DNA from: Buchnera aphidicola str. Sg (Schizaphis graminum)
Lineage (GTDB): Bacteria; Pseudomonadota; Gammaproteobacteria; Enterobacterales; Enterobacteriaceae
DNA length: 64,000 nt
Reading direction: 5' to 3'
Assembly: GCF_000007365.1 (NCBI RefSeq)
Contig: NC_004061.1
Coordinates: 124,001 to 188,000 of the forward strand
Shown: positions 51,202-61,287 of the stretch, one piece after another
Layout of the letters: every line of letters begins with the position of its first letter
Position numbering within the stretch: the stretch's first letter is position 1
Notes under the pieces: model-generated
Database searches by the model: none
Told to the model about the DNA's origin: nothing
Seen by the model: the letters and a program-made list of their open reading frames with translations, nothing else
Position numbers and translations under genes: made by a program

Positions 51202-53045
51202 ATATTATTTTCTTGATAATTTTATTTCCATTAATAGGTTTTTTATTTTTGTCCCTTATACAAGGAACTATTTCTGAAAGAAACACAAATATTATAGGTA
51301 TATCTTCAATATTTGTTTCCTTAATTATTACTTTTTTTTATATTACAGGTTTTATAAACTATTCATCTCAAATTTTTACTCAAAAATTATTCAGTTGGAT
51401 TTCTATTAACGAATTAGATATAGATTGTAGTCTAATTTTAGACGGATTATCTTTAAGTATGTTAGCTATGATTCTAGGAATAGGATTATTAATACATATT
51501 TTTTCTACTTGGTATATGAAAGATAAGGAAGGTTATTCGCGTTTTTTTGCGTATACTAATTTATTTATAGCAAGTATGTCATTGCTAGTTTTAGCAGATA
51601 ACTTTTTGTTTATGTATTTAGGATGGGAAATTGTAAGTATATGTTCTTATTTATTAATTGGTTTTTATTATAAAACTACTAATAATACTTCTTGTGCTCT
51701 TAAAGCATTTGTTTTCACTAGAATTTCAGATGTATTTTTAATCATTTCAATGTTTTTAATATATAATAAATACGGTACTTTTAATTTTCAAGAAATTAAA
51801 TTTTTATCAAATTTTTTAAATGTAGAAGATTGTTTTGATTTAAATGTTCTTACACTATGTTTATTATTAGGAGTAATGGGAAAATCAGCCCAATTACCAT
51901 TGCATACTTGGTTATCTGACGCTATGGTTGGTCCTACTCCTGTTTCTGCTTTAATACATGCAGCTACTATGGTAACAGCAGGTGTATACTTAATAGCAAG
52001 AACACATTTTTTATTCTTATTAACTCCAAAAATATTATATCTTATAAGTTTGATTGGTATAATAACAATATTTATTTCTAGTTTTTCAGCTTTAGTTCAA
52101 CAAGATATAAAACGTATTCTTGCATATTCTACTATGAGTCAAATAGGATATATGTTTTTAGCTTTAGGTGTCAAAGCATGGACGGCAGCTATTGTTCATT
52201 TAATTGTACATGCTATTTTTAAAGCATTGTTATTTTTATCTTCAGGTTCTTTAATTCTCTCTTGTAATAATGAAAAAAATATATTTAATTTAAGTAAGGT
52301 CAGTTCAAAATGTCCTCTTTTATATGTTTCTTTTTTGGTGGGAGGTGCATCTTTAGTTTCTTTTCCTTTAATCACATCAGGTTTTTACAGCAAGGGGAAT
52401 ATTTTATTTAGTGTTTTAAAAGATGGTTATTTTAATTTGTTTTTAATCGGTTTATTTTGTTCTTTCTTGACATCTATTTATACATTTAGAATGATTTTTG
52501 TTATTTTTCATAGAAGTAGTGTTTCTTTTGTTTTTTCTAATAAAAGATTAGCACATAATTTACCGTTGTTAATTTTATTGTTTTTTTCTACTATGTTTGG
52601 TTATTTTATAATAAGATTACCCCTATTTTATGTTTTTCCGATGGTAAAAAGTTTAGAAAATGGTAAGTTTTTATATGAAATAATATCTAGTTTTATATCT
52701 TTTTTAGGTATATTTATTGCTTATCACATTTGGATTAAACAACCATTTTGGTTTTTTCGATTTTTAAAATTCAAAATAATTAAATTAATTCACAAATTTT
52801 TATTAAATGGATGGTATTTTGATTTTTTTTATAAAATTTTATTTATTCATCCTTATTTATTTATATCTAAAATTTTATCCTATGAACCATTTGATTTTTT
52901 TCCTACTTTTTTTGTTGCATTTATTAAAAAAACTAACTCAATTGTATTAAAAAGCGTTAATGGTAATGTAAAATGCTACATATCAACGATGTTTGTTGGT
53001 ATTAATTTGTTTTTTATTTTAGTTTTATGTTCTTTTTTATCATAG
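51198..53045 (+). CDS. nuoL: NADH dehydrogenase subunit L
   Basis: Most distal antiporter-like proton-pumping subunit, 615 aa (E. coli 613), with the long lateral helix near the C-terminus. Key segments are [18 protein letters not shown] (Glu), [16 protein letters not shown] (Lys), [37 protein letters not shown] and [18 protein letters not shown]. Despite the A/T bias all pumping residues recognised in the family seem to be there. Confidence 0.96.
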   Translation: MNIIFLIILFPLIGFLFLSLIQGTISERNTNIIGISSIFVSLIITFFYITGFINYSSQIFTQKLFSWISINELDIDCSLILDGLSLSMLAMILGIGLLIHIFSTWYMKDKEGYSRFFAYTNLFIASMSLLVLADNFLFMYLGWEIVSICSYLLIGFYYKTTNNTSCALKAFVFTRISDVFLIISMFLIYNKYGTFNFQEIKFLSNFLNVEDCFDLNVLTLCLLLGVMGKSAQLPLHTWLSDAMVGPTPVSALIHAATMVTAGVYLIARTHFLFLLTPKILYLISLIGIITIFISSFSALVQQDIKRILAYSTMSQIGYMFLALGVKAWTAAIVHLIVHAIFKALLFLSSGSLILSCNNEKNIFNLSKVSSKCPLLYVSFLVGGASLVSFPLITSGFYSKGNILFSVLKDGYFNLFLIGLFCSFLTSIYTFRMIFVIFHRSSVSFVFSNKRLAHNLPLLILLFFSTMFGYFIIRLPLFYVFPMVKSLENGKFLYEIISSFISFLGIFIAYHIWIKQPFWFFRFLKFKIIKLIHKFLLNGWYFDFFYKILFIHPYLFISKILSYEPFDFFPTFFVAFIKKTNSIVLKSVNGNVKCYISTMFVGINLFFILVLCSFLS

Positions 53046-53129
53046 AAATGTTTTTTATTAGTTGTTTTTAAATTTTTACATCCTTTTTTTGATTATATTA
53101 ATATAATAAATAATAGGAATATACGTCTA

Positions 53130-54635
53130 ATGTTGCTTTCTCTATTAGTTATAATTCCATTTCTTAGTGGTATTTTTTCATTTTTTTCTTTTAGATTCCA
53201 GAAAAATATTCCTCGTTGGATTGCATTGACAGGAATGGGATTAACTTTATTAACTGTTATTAGAATATGGTTTTTTGAAGATTATTATACTTATCAAATA
53301 CAAAGTTACACTCATTTAAGTTATCAATTAATATTGCCTTGGATATCAAGTTTTGGAATTCAATTTCATATTGCTGTTGATGGTTTTTCAATTGTCATGC
53401 TTTTTTTAACTTTATTTTTAGGGATAATTGCTATTTTGTGCTCATGGAATGAAATTAAAAAAAATGAAGGATTTTTTTATCTGAATATTATGCTTGTTTT
53501 AATGGGTACAATTGGTGTTTTTATTGCTTTTGATTTATTTTTATTTTTCTTTTTTTGGGAAATTATACTTATTCCAATGTATTTTTTAATTTCATTATGG
53601 AATCAAAAAAAAGAAGATAAAAAAAAATGTATAAATATTGCTAATAAGTTTTTTATATATACTCAAATATCAGGTTTAATAATGTTAGCATCAATTTTAT
53701 TATTGGTTTTGAATTATTATATTAACAATAAAATTTTGACTTTTAATTATGATTTGTTACTTATTCAACCAGTTGATAAAAGTATAGAATATATTATTAT
53801 GTTAGGTTTTTTTTTAGCCTTCATTATAAAAATGCCGATTGTTCCCTTTCATGGATGGTTAGCAGATTTTCATGAAAGATCTCCATATTGTGGTGCTGTT
53901 GACATAATTGGTGCTTTATTAAAAACTGCTCCATATGGTCTTTTACGCTATAATAAAATGCTTTTTCCGAATGCAACAGAACAGTTTGCACCTATAGCGA
54001 TCTTTTTAGGTTTTTTGAGTATGTTTTATGGAGCTTGGGTTGCTTTTTCTCAAGTCAATATTAAACGTTTAATCGCTTATTCGTCTATTTCTCATATGGG
54101 ATTAATGTTAATTGCTATTTACGGTGGTAATGAAATATCTTTTCAAGGCTTAATCATTCAAATTTTATCTAATAGTATATCTACTTCTGCTTTGTTTATT
54201 TTATCAGGTCAAATTTACAAATATCTCAAAACACAAGATATAAGTGAAATGGGAGGATTATGGACGAATATTTATTGGATTCCAGGTTTTTCTTTATTTT
54301 TCGCGTTATCTAATTTAGGTATTCCAGGAACAGGGAATTTTATTGGTGAATTTTTAATATTATTTGGTATATTTAAAGAACATCCACTTGTGTCTATAAT
54401 TTCTACAATAGGTATTATTTTTTCATCTATTTATTCTTTAAACATGATTCAAAAAATATATTATGGTTTATCTAAGCATGATTTTCCTAAATTTTTTTTA
54501 AATATAAAAGAATTTTGGATATCAATAGTACTGATTTTTGCATTAATTTTTTTAGGTTTAATACCTCAAAAAATATTAAATATTTCATTTGAATCGATAC
54601 ATTTTATATATAATTTTTCAAAAAGAATTCAGTAA
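53130..54635 (+). CDS. nuoM: NADH dehydrogenase subunit M
   Basis: Antiporter-like subunit, 501 aa (E. coli 509). Conserved: FFFFWEIILIPMYFLI (Glu), KMPIVPFHGWLADFHERSPYCG (Lys), ALLKTAPYGLLRY, VNIKRLIAYSSISHMG and GIPGTGNFIGEF. The 84-base spacer from nuoL is one of the few gaps in the operon. Confidence 0.96.
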   Translation: MLLSLLVIIPFLSGIFSFFSFRFQKNIPRWIALTGMGLTLLTVIRIWFFEDYYTYQIQSYTHLSYQLILPWISSFGIQFHIAVDGFSIVMLFLTLFLGIIAILCSWNEIKKNEGFFYLNIMLVLMGTIGVFIAFDLFLFFFFWEIILIPMYFLISLWNQKKEDKKKCINIANKFFIYTQISGLIMLASILLLVLNYYINNKILTFNYDLLLIQPVDKSIEYIIMLGFFLAFIIKMPIVPFHGWLADFHERSPYCGAVDIIGALLKTAPYGLLRYNKMLFPNATEQFAPIAIFLGFLSMFYGAWVAFSQVNIKRLIAYSSISHMGLMLIAIYGGNEISFQGLIIQILSNSISTSALFILSGQIYKYLKTQDISEMGGLWTNIYWIPGFSLFFALSNLGIPGTGNFIGEFLILFGIFKEHPLVSIISTIGIIFSSIYSLNMIQKIYYGLSKHDFPKFFLNIKEFWISIVLIFALIFLGLIPQKILNISFESIHFIYNFSKRIQ

Positions 54636-54666
54636 TTCTATTTTAAAGATAAGGTTATGATTAATA

Positions 54667-56127
54667 ATGATAATTAATCTACAAGAATTAATAGCACTTT
54701 TACCTTTTTTAATTTTACTACTAACTGTAGTAATAGTTATTTTATCTATCTCTTATAATCGCAATCATTTTTTTATTGCTTTTTTAACTATAATCAGTTT
54801 AATAGTTAGCCTTTGTTCATTGTATTTTTTAATTGCTATAGTTCCTATTGATATCACTAGTTTGTTTCATATTACCAAACGTTCTATTTTATATATAAGT
54901 ATGATTATAATTTCTAGTATCGCCACTTGTGTTTTTGCTTATCCTTGGTTGTTAAAATATGCTTTTAATAAAGAAGAATTTTATTTGTTAACGCTTATTT
55001 CGACATTAGGTGCTATTTTTTTAACTATTTCTAATCATATGGCGTCTTTATTTATTAGTGTTGAGTTAATGTCTTTACCAATCTTTGGTTTGATTGCTTA
55101 TTCTAATTCTCAAAAATATTCTTTAGAAGCATCTTTTAAATATCTTGTTTTATCTGGTGTTTCTTCTTCTTTTTTATTGCTTGGTATTTCATGGATATAT
55201 GCTATTTCTGGAAATCTTAGTCTTTTGTGCTTAAATCAAATTTTTTCCGATTTATCAAATAGTGAAAAAATGATGGTTTTATTCGGTATAATTATGGTAT
55301 TAATGTCTTTTTTCTTTAAATTATCTATGGTTCCTTTTCATTTATGGACAGCTGATATTTATCAAGGAACTCCTGCATCTGTTTTGTCTTTTTTTTCTGT
55401 TTCTGGAAAAATCGCAATTTTTAGTATTTTACTTTATTTTTTTTCATACTTTTCAGTTTTTGATAATAAAGTAATATTTTTAATATTGTCATTAATTAGT
55501 TTTTTTTCAATATTATTTGGTAATTTAATGGCTATATTTCAAACGAATATCAAAAGGTTTTTTGGTTATTCATCTATATCACAAATAGGTTATTTATTAA
55601 TAATACTGCTTGTATCAAAAGATGAGTATTTTTTTTCTGTGCAAACTGGTGGGATTTTTTTACTTAATTATTTGTGTACTAATATAGTATATTTTGGTGT
55701 TATTAATTTATTTTCTAATTCTTGTGACTATGATATAGATTCAATTCATTTATACAAAGGTTTATTTTGGGTACAACCTCTTTTAGCTAGTATAGTTACA
55801 ATTGTACTACTTTCTTTAGGAGGAATTCCTATAACTTTAGGATTTTTTGGGAAATTTTGTATTTTTTCTATTATTATAAAAAATCATTTATGGACTATTG
55901 GTGCTTCATTCTTGATTGGTACAATATTAGGTTTATATGGCTATTTAAGATTAATTGTTAATATGTATTTAAATCCATCGGAACAATCATTCATTAATGA
56001 TATAAAAAAATCTAATTTTTGGTTATGTAGTCCTTCCGGGATTTTAATATTCATTTCTGGAATAATGTTATTGATATTAGGAATATATCCTAATCCATTA
56101 ATTAACTTGATAAATTCAGTTCAATAA
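54667..56127 (+). CDS. nuoN: NADH dehydrogenase subunit N
   Basis: Third antiporter-like subunit, 486 aa (E. coli 485). Conserved: FISVELMSLPIFGLIAYS (Glu), FFKLSMVPFHLWTADIYQGTP (Lys), TNIKRFFGYSSISQIGY and LGGIPITLGFFGKF. It closes the nuo operon. No clear terminator was seen in the 66 bases before the next gene, so read-through into the TerC-like gene is possible. Confidence 0.96.
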   Translation: MIINLQELIALLPFLILLLTVVIVILSISYNRNHFFIAFLTIISLIVSLCSLYFLIAIVPIDITSLFHITKRSILYISMIIISSIATCVFAYPWLLKYAFNKEEFYLLTLISTLGAIFLTISNHMASLFISVELMSLPIFGLIAYSNSQKYSLEASFKYLVLSGVSSSFLLLGISWIYAISGNLSLLCLNQIFSDLSNSEKMMVLFGIIMVLMSFFFKLSMVPFHLWTADIYQGTPASVLSFFSVSGKIAIFSILLYFFSYFSVFDNKVIFLILSLISFFSILFGNLMAIFQTNIKRFFGYSSISQIGYLLIILLVSKDEYFFSVQTGGIFLLNYLCTNIVYFGVINLFSNSCDYDIDSIHLYKGLFWVQPLLASIVTIVLLSLGGIPITLGFFGKFCIFSIIIKNHLWTIGASFLIGTILGLYGYLRLIVNMYLNPSEQSFINDIKKSNFWLCSPSGILIFISGIMLLILGIYPNPLINLINSVQ

Positions 56128-56193
56128 TTTAATAAGTTAGTTTTTATATGAAATTGATCATTTTTATTAAAAAATATAATAAGAATATTTTTA

Positions 56194-57126
56194 ATGATTT
56201 ATTTTTTTATCTCATCATTGTTTTTTTTGATTTTAATTACGTTAATGTTCAGTAAAAATATTTTTAAAAATATAAAAAAAATAAAATTGTTTTCTAAAAA
56301 TAATTTTTTTTTCTATTTTCTTTTATTTGTATTATTTATTTTTATATTTTGGTTAGTTGTTTATACTGATCAAGGAATTAAAGTAGCCAATCAGAAAATC
56401 ATTTATTTTTTAACTAGTTACTTTTTAGAAATTTTACTTTCAATTGATAATGTTTTTGCATGGTTTTTTATCTTTAAATCTTTGAAAATACCACTGATTT
56501 ATCAGAAAAAAGTTTTATTGTACGGTTTATGGGGTGCTTTAATTCTACGTTCTATTTTTTCTTTTTCTGGAAGTTTTTTGTTTTCTAAATGGCATTGGAT
56601 TTTATATTTATTCGGGGGATTTTTTATATTAACTAGTTTAAAATTTATTTTTTTTTCTAATTTAGAATGTGATAATAAAGAAGAAAATATAAAAAAATTA
56701 TGGATTTATAAATTTTTTAGAGTTACTGAGAATATTAATAACGAAAATTTTTTTGTAAAGATTGAGAAAAAAATATTTATTACGCCTCTATTTGTATCTC
56801 TCATTCTTATAGAATTAAGTGATATTGTATTTTCAGTAGATAGTATCCCTGCTGCTTTATCTGTTAATAACGATTTATTTATTATTTTTTCTTCAAATTT
56901 TTTTGCTGTTTTAGGTTTAAGATCTATGTATTTATTTACAGCATATTTTTTAAAAAATTTTCCTATAATGAAATATGCTTTATCACTTATTTTAATGTTT
57001 ATTGGATTTAAAATATTAATTGAAAAATTTTTTACTTTTTCGATTTTTTTAACTCTTGCTGTTATACTGATAATATTAATTACTACATTTTTAATAAATT
57101 TAATTTTTAATTTAAAAAAATGTTAA
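56194..57126 (+). CDS. alx: TerC/Alx family integral membrane protein
   Basis: Membrane protein of the TerC family, 310 aa (E. coli Alx/YgjT 321). In E. coli, Alx expression responds to alkaline pH and manganese and the protein is linked to manganese homeostasis. About eight hydrophobic segments are seen, with the two acidic family motifs LLSIDNVFAW and ELSDIVFSVDSIPA intact. Between them lies NINNENFFVKIEKKIF, like the E. coli cytoplasmic loop. E. coli alx has a roughly 200-base pH-sensing leader; only 66 bases separate this gene from nuoN, so that leader is absent. Role here: probably metal ion homeostasis, moderately sure. Confidence 0.88.
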   Translation: MIYFFISSLFFLILITLMFSKNIFKNIKKIKLFSKNNFFFYFLLFVLFIFIFWLVVYTDQGIKVANQKIIYFLTSYFLEILLSIDNVFAWFFIFKSLKIPLIYQKKVLLYGLWGALILRSIFSFSGSFLFSKWHWILYLFGGFFILTSLKFIFFSNLECDNKEENIKKLWIYKFFRVTENINNENFFVKIEKKIFITPLFVSLILIELSDIVFSVDSIPAALSVNNDLFIIFSSNFFAVLGLRSMYLFTAYFLKNFPIMKYALSLILMFIGFKILIEKFFTFSIFLTLAVILIILITTFLINLIFNLKKC

Positions 57127-57236
57127 TAATTTTAAAAAAAATATAAAATTTTTTATTAGTAGTGAAAAACATTATTTTTTATGTCATTTTTTATTTTTAG
57201 TAAATATATAAAAATTTTTTTTAATAAATTGAAAAT

Positions 57237-58493
57237 ATGCACAAAAAAAAATATACCTTTTCTATGTGGATGAAATATTTAGAAAAATTTGATAAAAAAG
57301 ATAGAAAAAATCTTTTTGAATTAAAACTTATTGCAAAAAAATTAGGTTTATTAAACTTAAAATCCTTTTTTTTTACTGTTGGTGGCACTAATGGAAAAGG
57401 AACAACCTGTGCAATGTTAGAAAAATTACTTTTGGATTCAGGTTATCAAGTAGGATTATATACCTCCCCCCATCTTATAAATTATTCTGAAAGAATTAAA
57501 GTTAATGGATTATATCTTAGTGAAAAAGATCACATTTTTTCTTTTTTAATTATAGATGCTGAAAAAGGTAATGTTTCTTTAACTTACTTTGAATTTATTA
57601 CTCTTTCAGCCTTATTTCTATTCAGTCAATATTCTTTGGATATAATAATATTAGAAGTAGGTTTAGGAGGACGTTTAGATGCAACTAATATTATAGATTC
57701 AGACTTATCTGTTATCACTAATATAGGGATTGATCATACTTCTTGTTTAGGAACAGATCGAATTAGTATCGGTCGTGAAAAATCTGGGATTTTTAGAAAA
57801 GGCAAAATTGCAGTTATTGGAGAAAAAAACATCCCAATTTCTGTTGACGAAATAGCTAAAGAAAAAAAAACAATTTTAAAAAAAATTGATGTAGATTGGT
57901 TTTGGACAAGAACAAAAATTGATTCATGGAATTTTATTCATTCAAATATTGAATTATATAATCTTCCAGTTTCTCGAATACCTTTGTCTAACACTGCTAT
58001 TGCATTAGCATCTTTATTCTATTCTGGTTTAGAAGTTAATTTAAAAAAATTAAAAAGTAGTATTTCTAAAGTGCAATTATCTGGTAGATTTCAAACAGTT
58101 TTTAATTCTCCTCGAATCATTCTCGATGTTGCTCATAATGTTCATGCGGCCTTATATCTATCAGAAAAAATTGATGAAATAGATACAGAAGGACAAATAT
58201 ATGCAGTTTTTGGAATCTTAAAAGATAAAGATGTTGCAGGAGTTGTTCAAGTATTACAAAAAAAAATTAACTACTGGTATGTTGTAAACTTAAAAACAAA
58301 TCGTAGTGCTAGTATAAACTATTTAAAGAAAAAGTTATCCCTTAATAACGCTCTTTTTTTTAATAATATTAATGAAAGTTGGCAAGCGATTAAAAAAGTA
58401 ATAACTAAAAAAGATATTATTTTAGTCTTTGGTTCTTTTTTTACTGTCTCTGAATTTATGTCTATAAAAGATAGAAGATTAACATTGTATTAA
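57237..58493 (+). CDS. folC: Dihydrofolate synthase / folylpolyglutamate synthase
   Basis: Adds glutamate to dihydropteroate and to folates, using ATP. It is 418 aa (E. coli 422). The Mur-ligase-like ATP motif is VGGTNGKGTTCAMLEKLL, followed by YTSPHLINYSERIKVNG, LEVGLGGRLDATNI, NIGIDHTSCLG, SGRFQTV and LDVAHNVHAA. In E. coli accD precedes and dedD follows folC; here dedD is gone and the next gene is cvpA. Confidence 0.96.
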   Translation: MHKKKYTFSMWMKYLEKFDKKDRKNLFELKLIAKKLGLLNLKSFFFTVGGTNGKGTTCAMLEKLLLDSGYQVGLYTSPHLINYSERIKVNGLYLSEKDHIFSFLIIDAEKGNVSLTYFEFITLSALFLFSQYSLDIIILEVGLGGRLDATNIIDSDLSVITNIGIDHTSCLGTDRISIGREKSGIFRKGKIAVIGEKNIPISVDEIAKEKKTILKKIDVDWFWTRTKIDSWNFIHSNIELYNLPVSRIPLSNTAIALASLFYSGLEVNLKKLKSSISKVQLSGRFQTVFNSPRIILDVAHNVHAALYLSEKIDEIDTEGQIYAVFGILKDKDVAGVVQVLQKKINYWYVVNLKTNRSASINYLKKKLSLNNALFFNNINESWQAIKKVITKKDIILVFGSFFTVSEFMSIKDRRLTLY

Positions 58494-58515
58494 AAATATA
58501 ATTTTGGAAAAAAAT

Positions 58516-58973
58516 ATGATTTTTATAGATTATGTTTTTCTTTTAATTATTTTTAGTTCTTTTTTTTTAGGATTATTTCGTGGTTTTATTCAAGAATTAA
58601 TTTCTTTTGTACGTTTGTGTTTTAGTATTTATTTTTTCAGTAATTATCATTATTTCAATTCTTTTTATGTAAAAAAATCGAAATTTTTTTTTGAAAACGA
58701 TTTTTTTTTATAATTATAATTTTTTTATTGTTTTATATTTTAGACGTTATTTTAAATTTTTTTATAAAAAAAATATTTATAAAAATTGGATTGTCATATT
58801 TAAATATTTTTTTAGGAGCTATATTTGGTTTATTGCGTGGAATTATATTAGTTTTTTTTATTCTTTTTTTTATTTGCTATTTAAATAATTTAGTTTATTT
58901 ACATTATTTAAAGCACTCTTTATTAATTAACATTTTATTTCATCTAAAAGATTATGTATTATTAAATTTCTAG
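58516..58973 (+). pseudogene. cvpA: Colicin V production protein CvpA, split by a one-base deletion in a T run
   Basis: Membrane protein of the CvpA family, which in E. coli lies between dedD and purF. The first part (58516-58713; MIFIDYVFLLIIFSSFFLGLFRGF, like MVWIDYAIIAVIAFSSL) stops at TAA just after nine Ts at 58701-58709. The rest continues in another frame from the same place to 58973 (YILDVILNFFIKK, LNIFLGAIFGLLRGIILVFFILFF, like the E. coli segment VLGVCFGALRGVLIVAAILFFL). One extra T in that run restores a 152-aa protein (E. coli 162) with four membrane segments. It may be a true pseudogene, be rescued by polymerase slippage as shown for other Buchnera genes, or reflect a sequencing error. 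The upstream TTG at 58504 is a less likely start. Confidence 0.82.
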
Positions 58974-58998
58974 TGATTTTAATAATTTTTTGAAAATG

Positions 58999-59032
58999 CT
59001 AAGCACATTAATAAGAAATATAGTGTGCTTAG
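58999..59032. terminator. Hairpin between convergent cvpA and prs
   Basis: CTAAGCACA (58999-59007) and TGTGCTTAG (59024-59032) form a perfect 9-bp stem around a 16-base A/T-rich loop. It lies between two converging genes and probably serves both. No pure T run follows. Confidence 0.65.
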
Positions 59033-59060
59033 GATTATTAAAGTTATTTTAAAAAAATTC

Positions 59061-60008
59061 TTAATGTTCAAACATAGCAGAAATAGATTCTTCATTACTA
59101 ATTCGTCTTATAGCTTCTGCTAGCATACCTGCTAACGTTAAAGTTCTTACATTTGGTAATAATCTAATTTTTTCTTCTAATGGAATAGTATCACATACAA
59201 CTACTTCATCAATAACAGATTTTTTTAAATTTTCTGATGCTTTTCCAGAAAAAATAGGATGTGTAGCATATGCAAAAACTCTTTTAGCTCCTCTTTCTTT
59301 AAGAGCTTCAGCTGCTTTGCAAAGTGTTCCTCCTGTATCAATCATGTCATCAACCAAAATACAATCTCTATTTGCTACATCACCAATAATGTGCATGATT
59401 TGCGAAATGTTAGGACGAGGCCTCCTTTTGTCTATAATAGCCATATCTGTGTCATAAAGAAGTTTAGCAATAGCTCGAGCTCTTACTACTCCTCCAATAT
59501 CTGGTGAAACAACAATTGGATTTTTTAATTCTCTTTGTAGCATATCTTCTAAAAGAATTAAACTTCCAAAAACATTATCTACAGGTACGTCAAAAAAACC
59601 TTGTATCTGTTCTGCATGAAGATCTACTGTCAGTACTCGATCAACTCCAATACTGGATAAAAAATCAGCGACTACCTTAGCAGTAATTGGCACACGTGCT
59701 GATCTTACACGACGATCTTGACGAGAATACCCAAAATAAGGTATTACAGCTGTAATTCTACCAGCTGATGCTCTTCTTAAAGCATCTACCATCACGACTA
59801 ATTCCATAATATTGTCATTAGTAGGAGAGCAAGTAGACTGAATTATGAAAACGTCGCTACCTCTAACATTTTCATTTATTTGAACACTAATTTCACCATC
59901 ACTAAATCTACCTACAGCTGCGTTTCCTAAATTTATATAAAGTCGATGAGCAATAAATTTTGCTAATTTTGGAATAGAGTTTCCAGCAAATAATTTCATA
60001 TCTGGCAT
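59061..60008 (-). CDS. prs: Ribose-phosphate pyrophosphokinase
   Basis: Makes PRPP from ribose 5-phosphate and ATP, for nucleotides, histidine, tryptophan and NAD. It is 315 aa, the E. coli length, and very highly conserved. Landmarks: [19 protein letters not shown], the flexible loop [34 protein letters not shown], and the PRPP-binding loop [15 protein letters not shown]. Compared with flanking genes it is less A/T-biased in codon use because of protein constraint. It is upstream of nothing obvious; ispE precedes it on the same strand with a 69-base gap, in the E. coli ispE-prs order. Confidence 0.98.
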   Translation of the reverse strand: MPDMKLFAGNSIPKLAKFIAHRLYINLGNAAVGRFSDGEISVQINENVRGSDVFIIQSTCSPTNDNIMELVVMVDALRRASAGRITAVIPYFGYSRQDRRVRSARVPITAKVVADFLSSIGVDRVLTVDLHAEQIQGFFDVPVDNVFGSLILLEDMLQRELKNPIVVSPDIGGVVRARAIAKLLYDTDMAIIDKRRPRPNISQIMHIIGDVANRDCILVDDMIDTGGTLCKAAEALKERGAKRVFAYATHPIFSGKASENLKKSVIDEVVVCDTIPLEEKIRLLPNVRTLTLAGMLAEAIRRISNEESISAMFEH

Positions 60009-60077
60009 AAAAAAACCTTGTTTTTTTTATTTAAAAGCGTGTTTTTTAATTATTTCCACATTAAACTAATTTAGTTT

Positions 60078-60956
60078 TTAGTTAAAAAGATTTATGTTTT
60101 TTTTATAAAAAGCATGATGTAATGGTGAAACGTTGACACTTTTCACAATAGTTCCTTGAACGTTGTGAGGAAGCAGAGAATGTATTTTTTGTGCAGATTT
60201 TTTGTCATTAAATTCAGCAAAAATACATGATCCTGTTCCAGTAATACGTGAAGGGGCATAAAGAGATAACATAGAAATTAATTGTTTTATTTTTTTAAAT
60301 TTTTTTTTAATTACGTTTTCAAAATCGTTATGAAAACGTGATCTTAATAAAAAATCAATCGGTTTTTTTATTGTATTTTTTTTAATAGAGTAAATAGAAA
60401 ATATATTTTTTGTTGATATTGAAATATTAGGATAAACAATTAAATACCATTTTTCTTTTCTATGAATAGGATATAAAATTTCTCCTATTCCTTCAACAAT
60501 TGTTGTTTTTCCCATGATAAAAGCAGGTATATCTGATCCTATTTTTAAACTTAATTCAGCTAATTCTTGTAAAGTAAATTTTGTTTTCCATAAATTATTT
60601 AATACTACTAATGTAGTTGCAGCATTAGATGAACCTCCTCCTAATCCGCTTCCAATAGGTATTTTTTTATTTAAAAAGATTTTTGCTCCAAAATGAGAAG
60701 TTTTTTTTCCCAAAGAATGTAATGCTTTTTCTTTTAATAATTCAGCTGCAGTAATGATGCTATTTTTTATGTTTACAAGTGAATTACTTTCAGTAAATAG
60801 CTCAATAGTACCTTTTGTGTTTGGAATAATCGTCAACGTATCACCATAGTTAAGAAATTGAAATAAGCTTTGTATATAATGATATCCATCTGAACGAATA
60901 CCAGTGACATAAAGAAATAAATTAATTTTTGCAGGAGATGGCCATGTATTTATCAT
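60078..60956 (-). CDS. ispE: 4-diphosphocytidyl-2-C-methyl-D-erythritol kinase
   Basis: GHMP kinase of the non-mevalonate isoprenoid pathway. It is 292 aa (E. coli 283). Conserved: WPSPAKINLFLYVTGIRSDGYH at the N-terminus (catalytic Lys), the glycine-rich ATP motif IPIGSGLGGGSSNAATTL, KIGSDIPAFI (catalytic Asp) and SRITGTGSCIFAEF. In E. coli lolB and hemA lie upstream before prfA; neither is found in the 331-base gap here. Confidence 0.95.
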   Translation of the reverse strand: MINTWPSPAKINLFLYVTGIRSDGYHYIQSLFQFLNYGDTLTIIPNTKGTIELFTESNSLVNIKNSIITAAELLKEKALHSLGKKTSHFGAKIFLNKKIPIGSGLGGGSSNAATTLVVLNNLWKTKFTLQELAELSLKIGSDIPAFIMGKTTIVEGIGEILYPIHRKEKWYLIVYPNISISTKNIFSIYSIKKNTIKKPIDFLLRSRFHNDFENVIKKKFKKIKQLISMLSLYAPSRITGTGSCIFAEFNDKKSAQKIHSLLPHNVQGTIVKSVNVSPLHHAFYKKNINLFN

Positions 60957-61287
60957 TTTAATATTTGTATCTTAAAATAATTATTTTTTATATTCATGTT
61001 AGTTAAAATTATACTGAAAAATGTTAAAAATGATATAATCATTTTAATTGAAAATTTTTTATTTTTATCTTTTGTTTAAACTACATATAGAATATTTTTT
61101 TTATTAAAATTTTTAATTTAAAATTATTCTTATATATTTTTTTAAAAAAAAGAGTTGTTTATTAAATAACATATTGAATAAAGAAAATTTTTATATTTGC
61201 ATATGTATAATTAATGCTGTGAAATTTTTTATTCTTTTAACTTAACAAAGTTGTTTGTAAGATAAATTATAAATAGGATAATATTTT
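60957..61287. other. Divergent ispE-prfA intergenic region
   Basis: 331 bases with no credible coding frame. In E. coli this interval holds lolB and hemA, which are divergent genes; only non-coding, very A/T-rich sequence is left. It contains a perfect inverted repeat AAAATGAT-ATA-ATCATTTT (61027-61045), whose centre includes an extended -10 TGATATAAT (61031-61039) on the plus strand. It must carry promoters for both ispE and prfA. Confidence 0.5.
61031..61039 (+). promoter_or_regulatory. Candidate extended -10 element upstream of prfA
   Basis: TG-A-TATAAT matches the extended -10 consensus. No good -35 hexamer is 16-18 bases upstream, and the gene begins about 250 bases downstream, so support is weak. 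It lies within a 19-base palindrome. Confidence 0.3.

Noticed and set aside
58504-58973. Two separate small membrane proteins in place of cvpA
   Set aside because: Both halves align in order to one CvpA protein and meet at a T9 run, so a frameshift is the simpler explanation.
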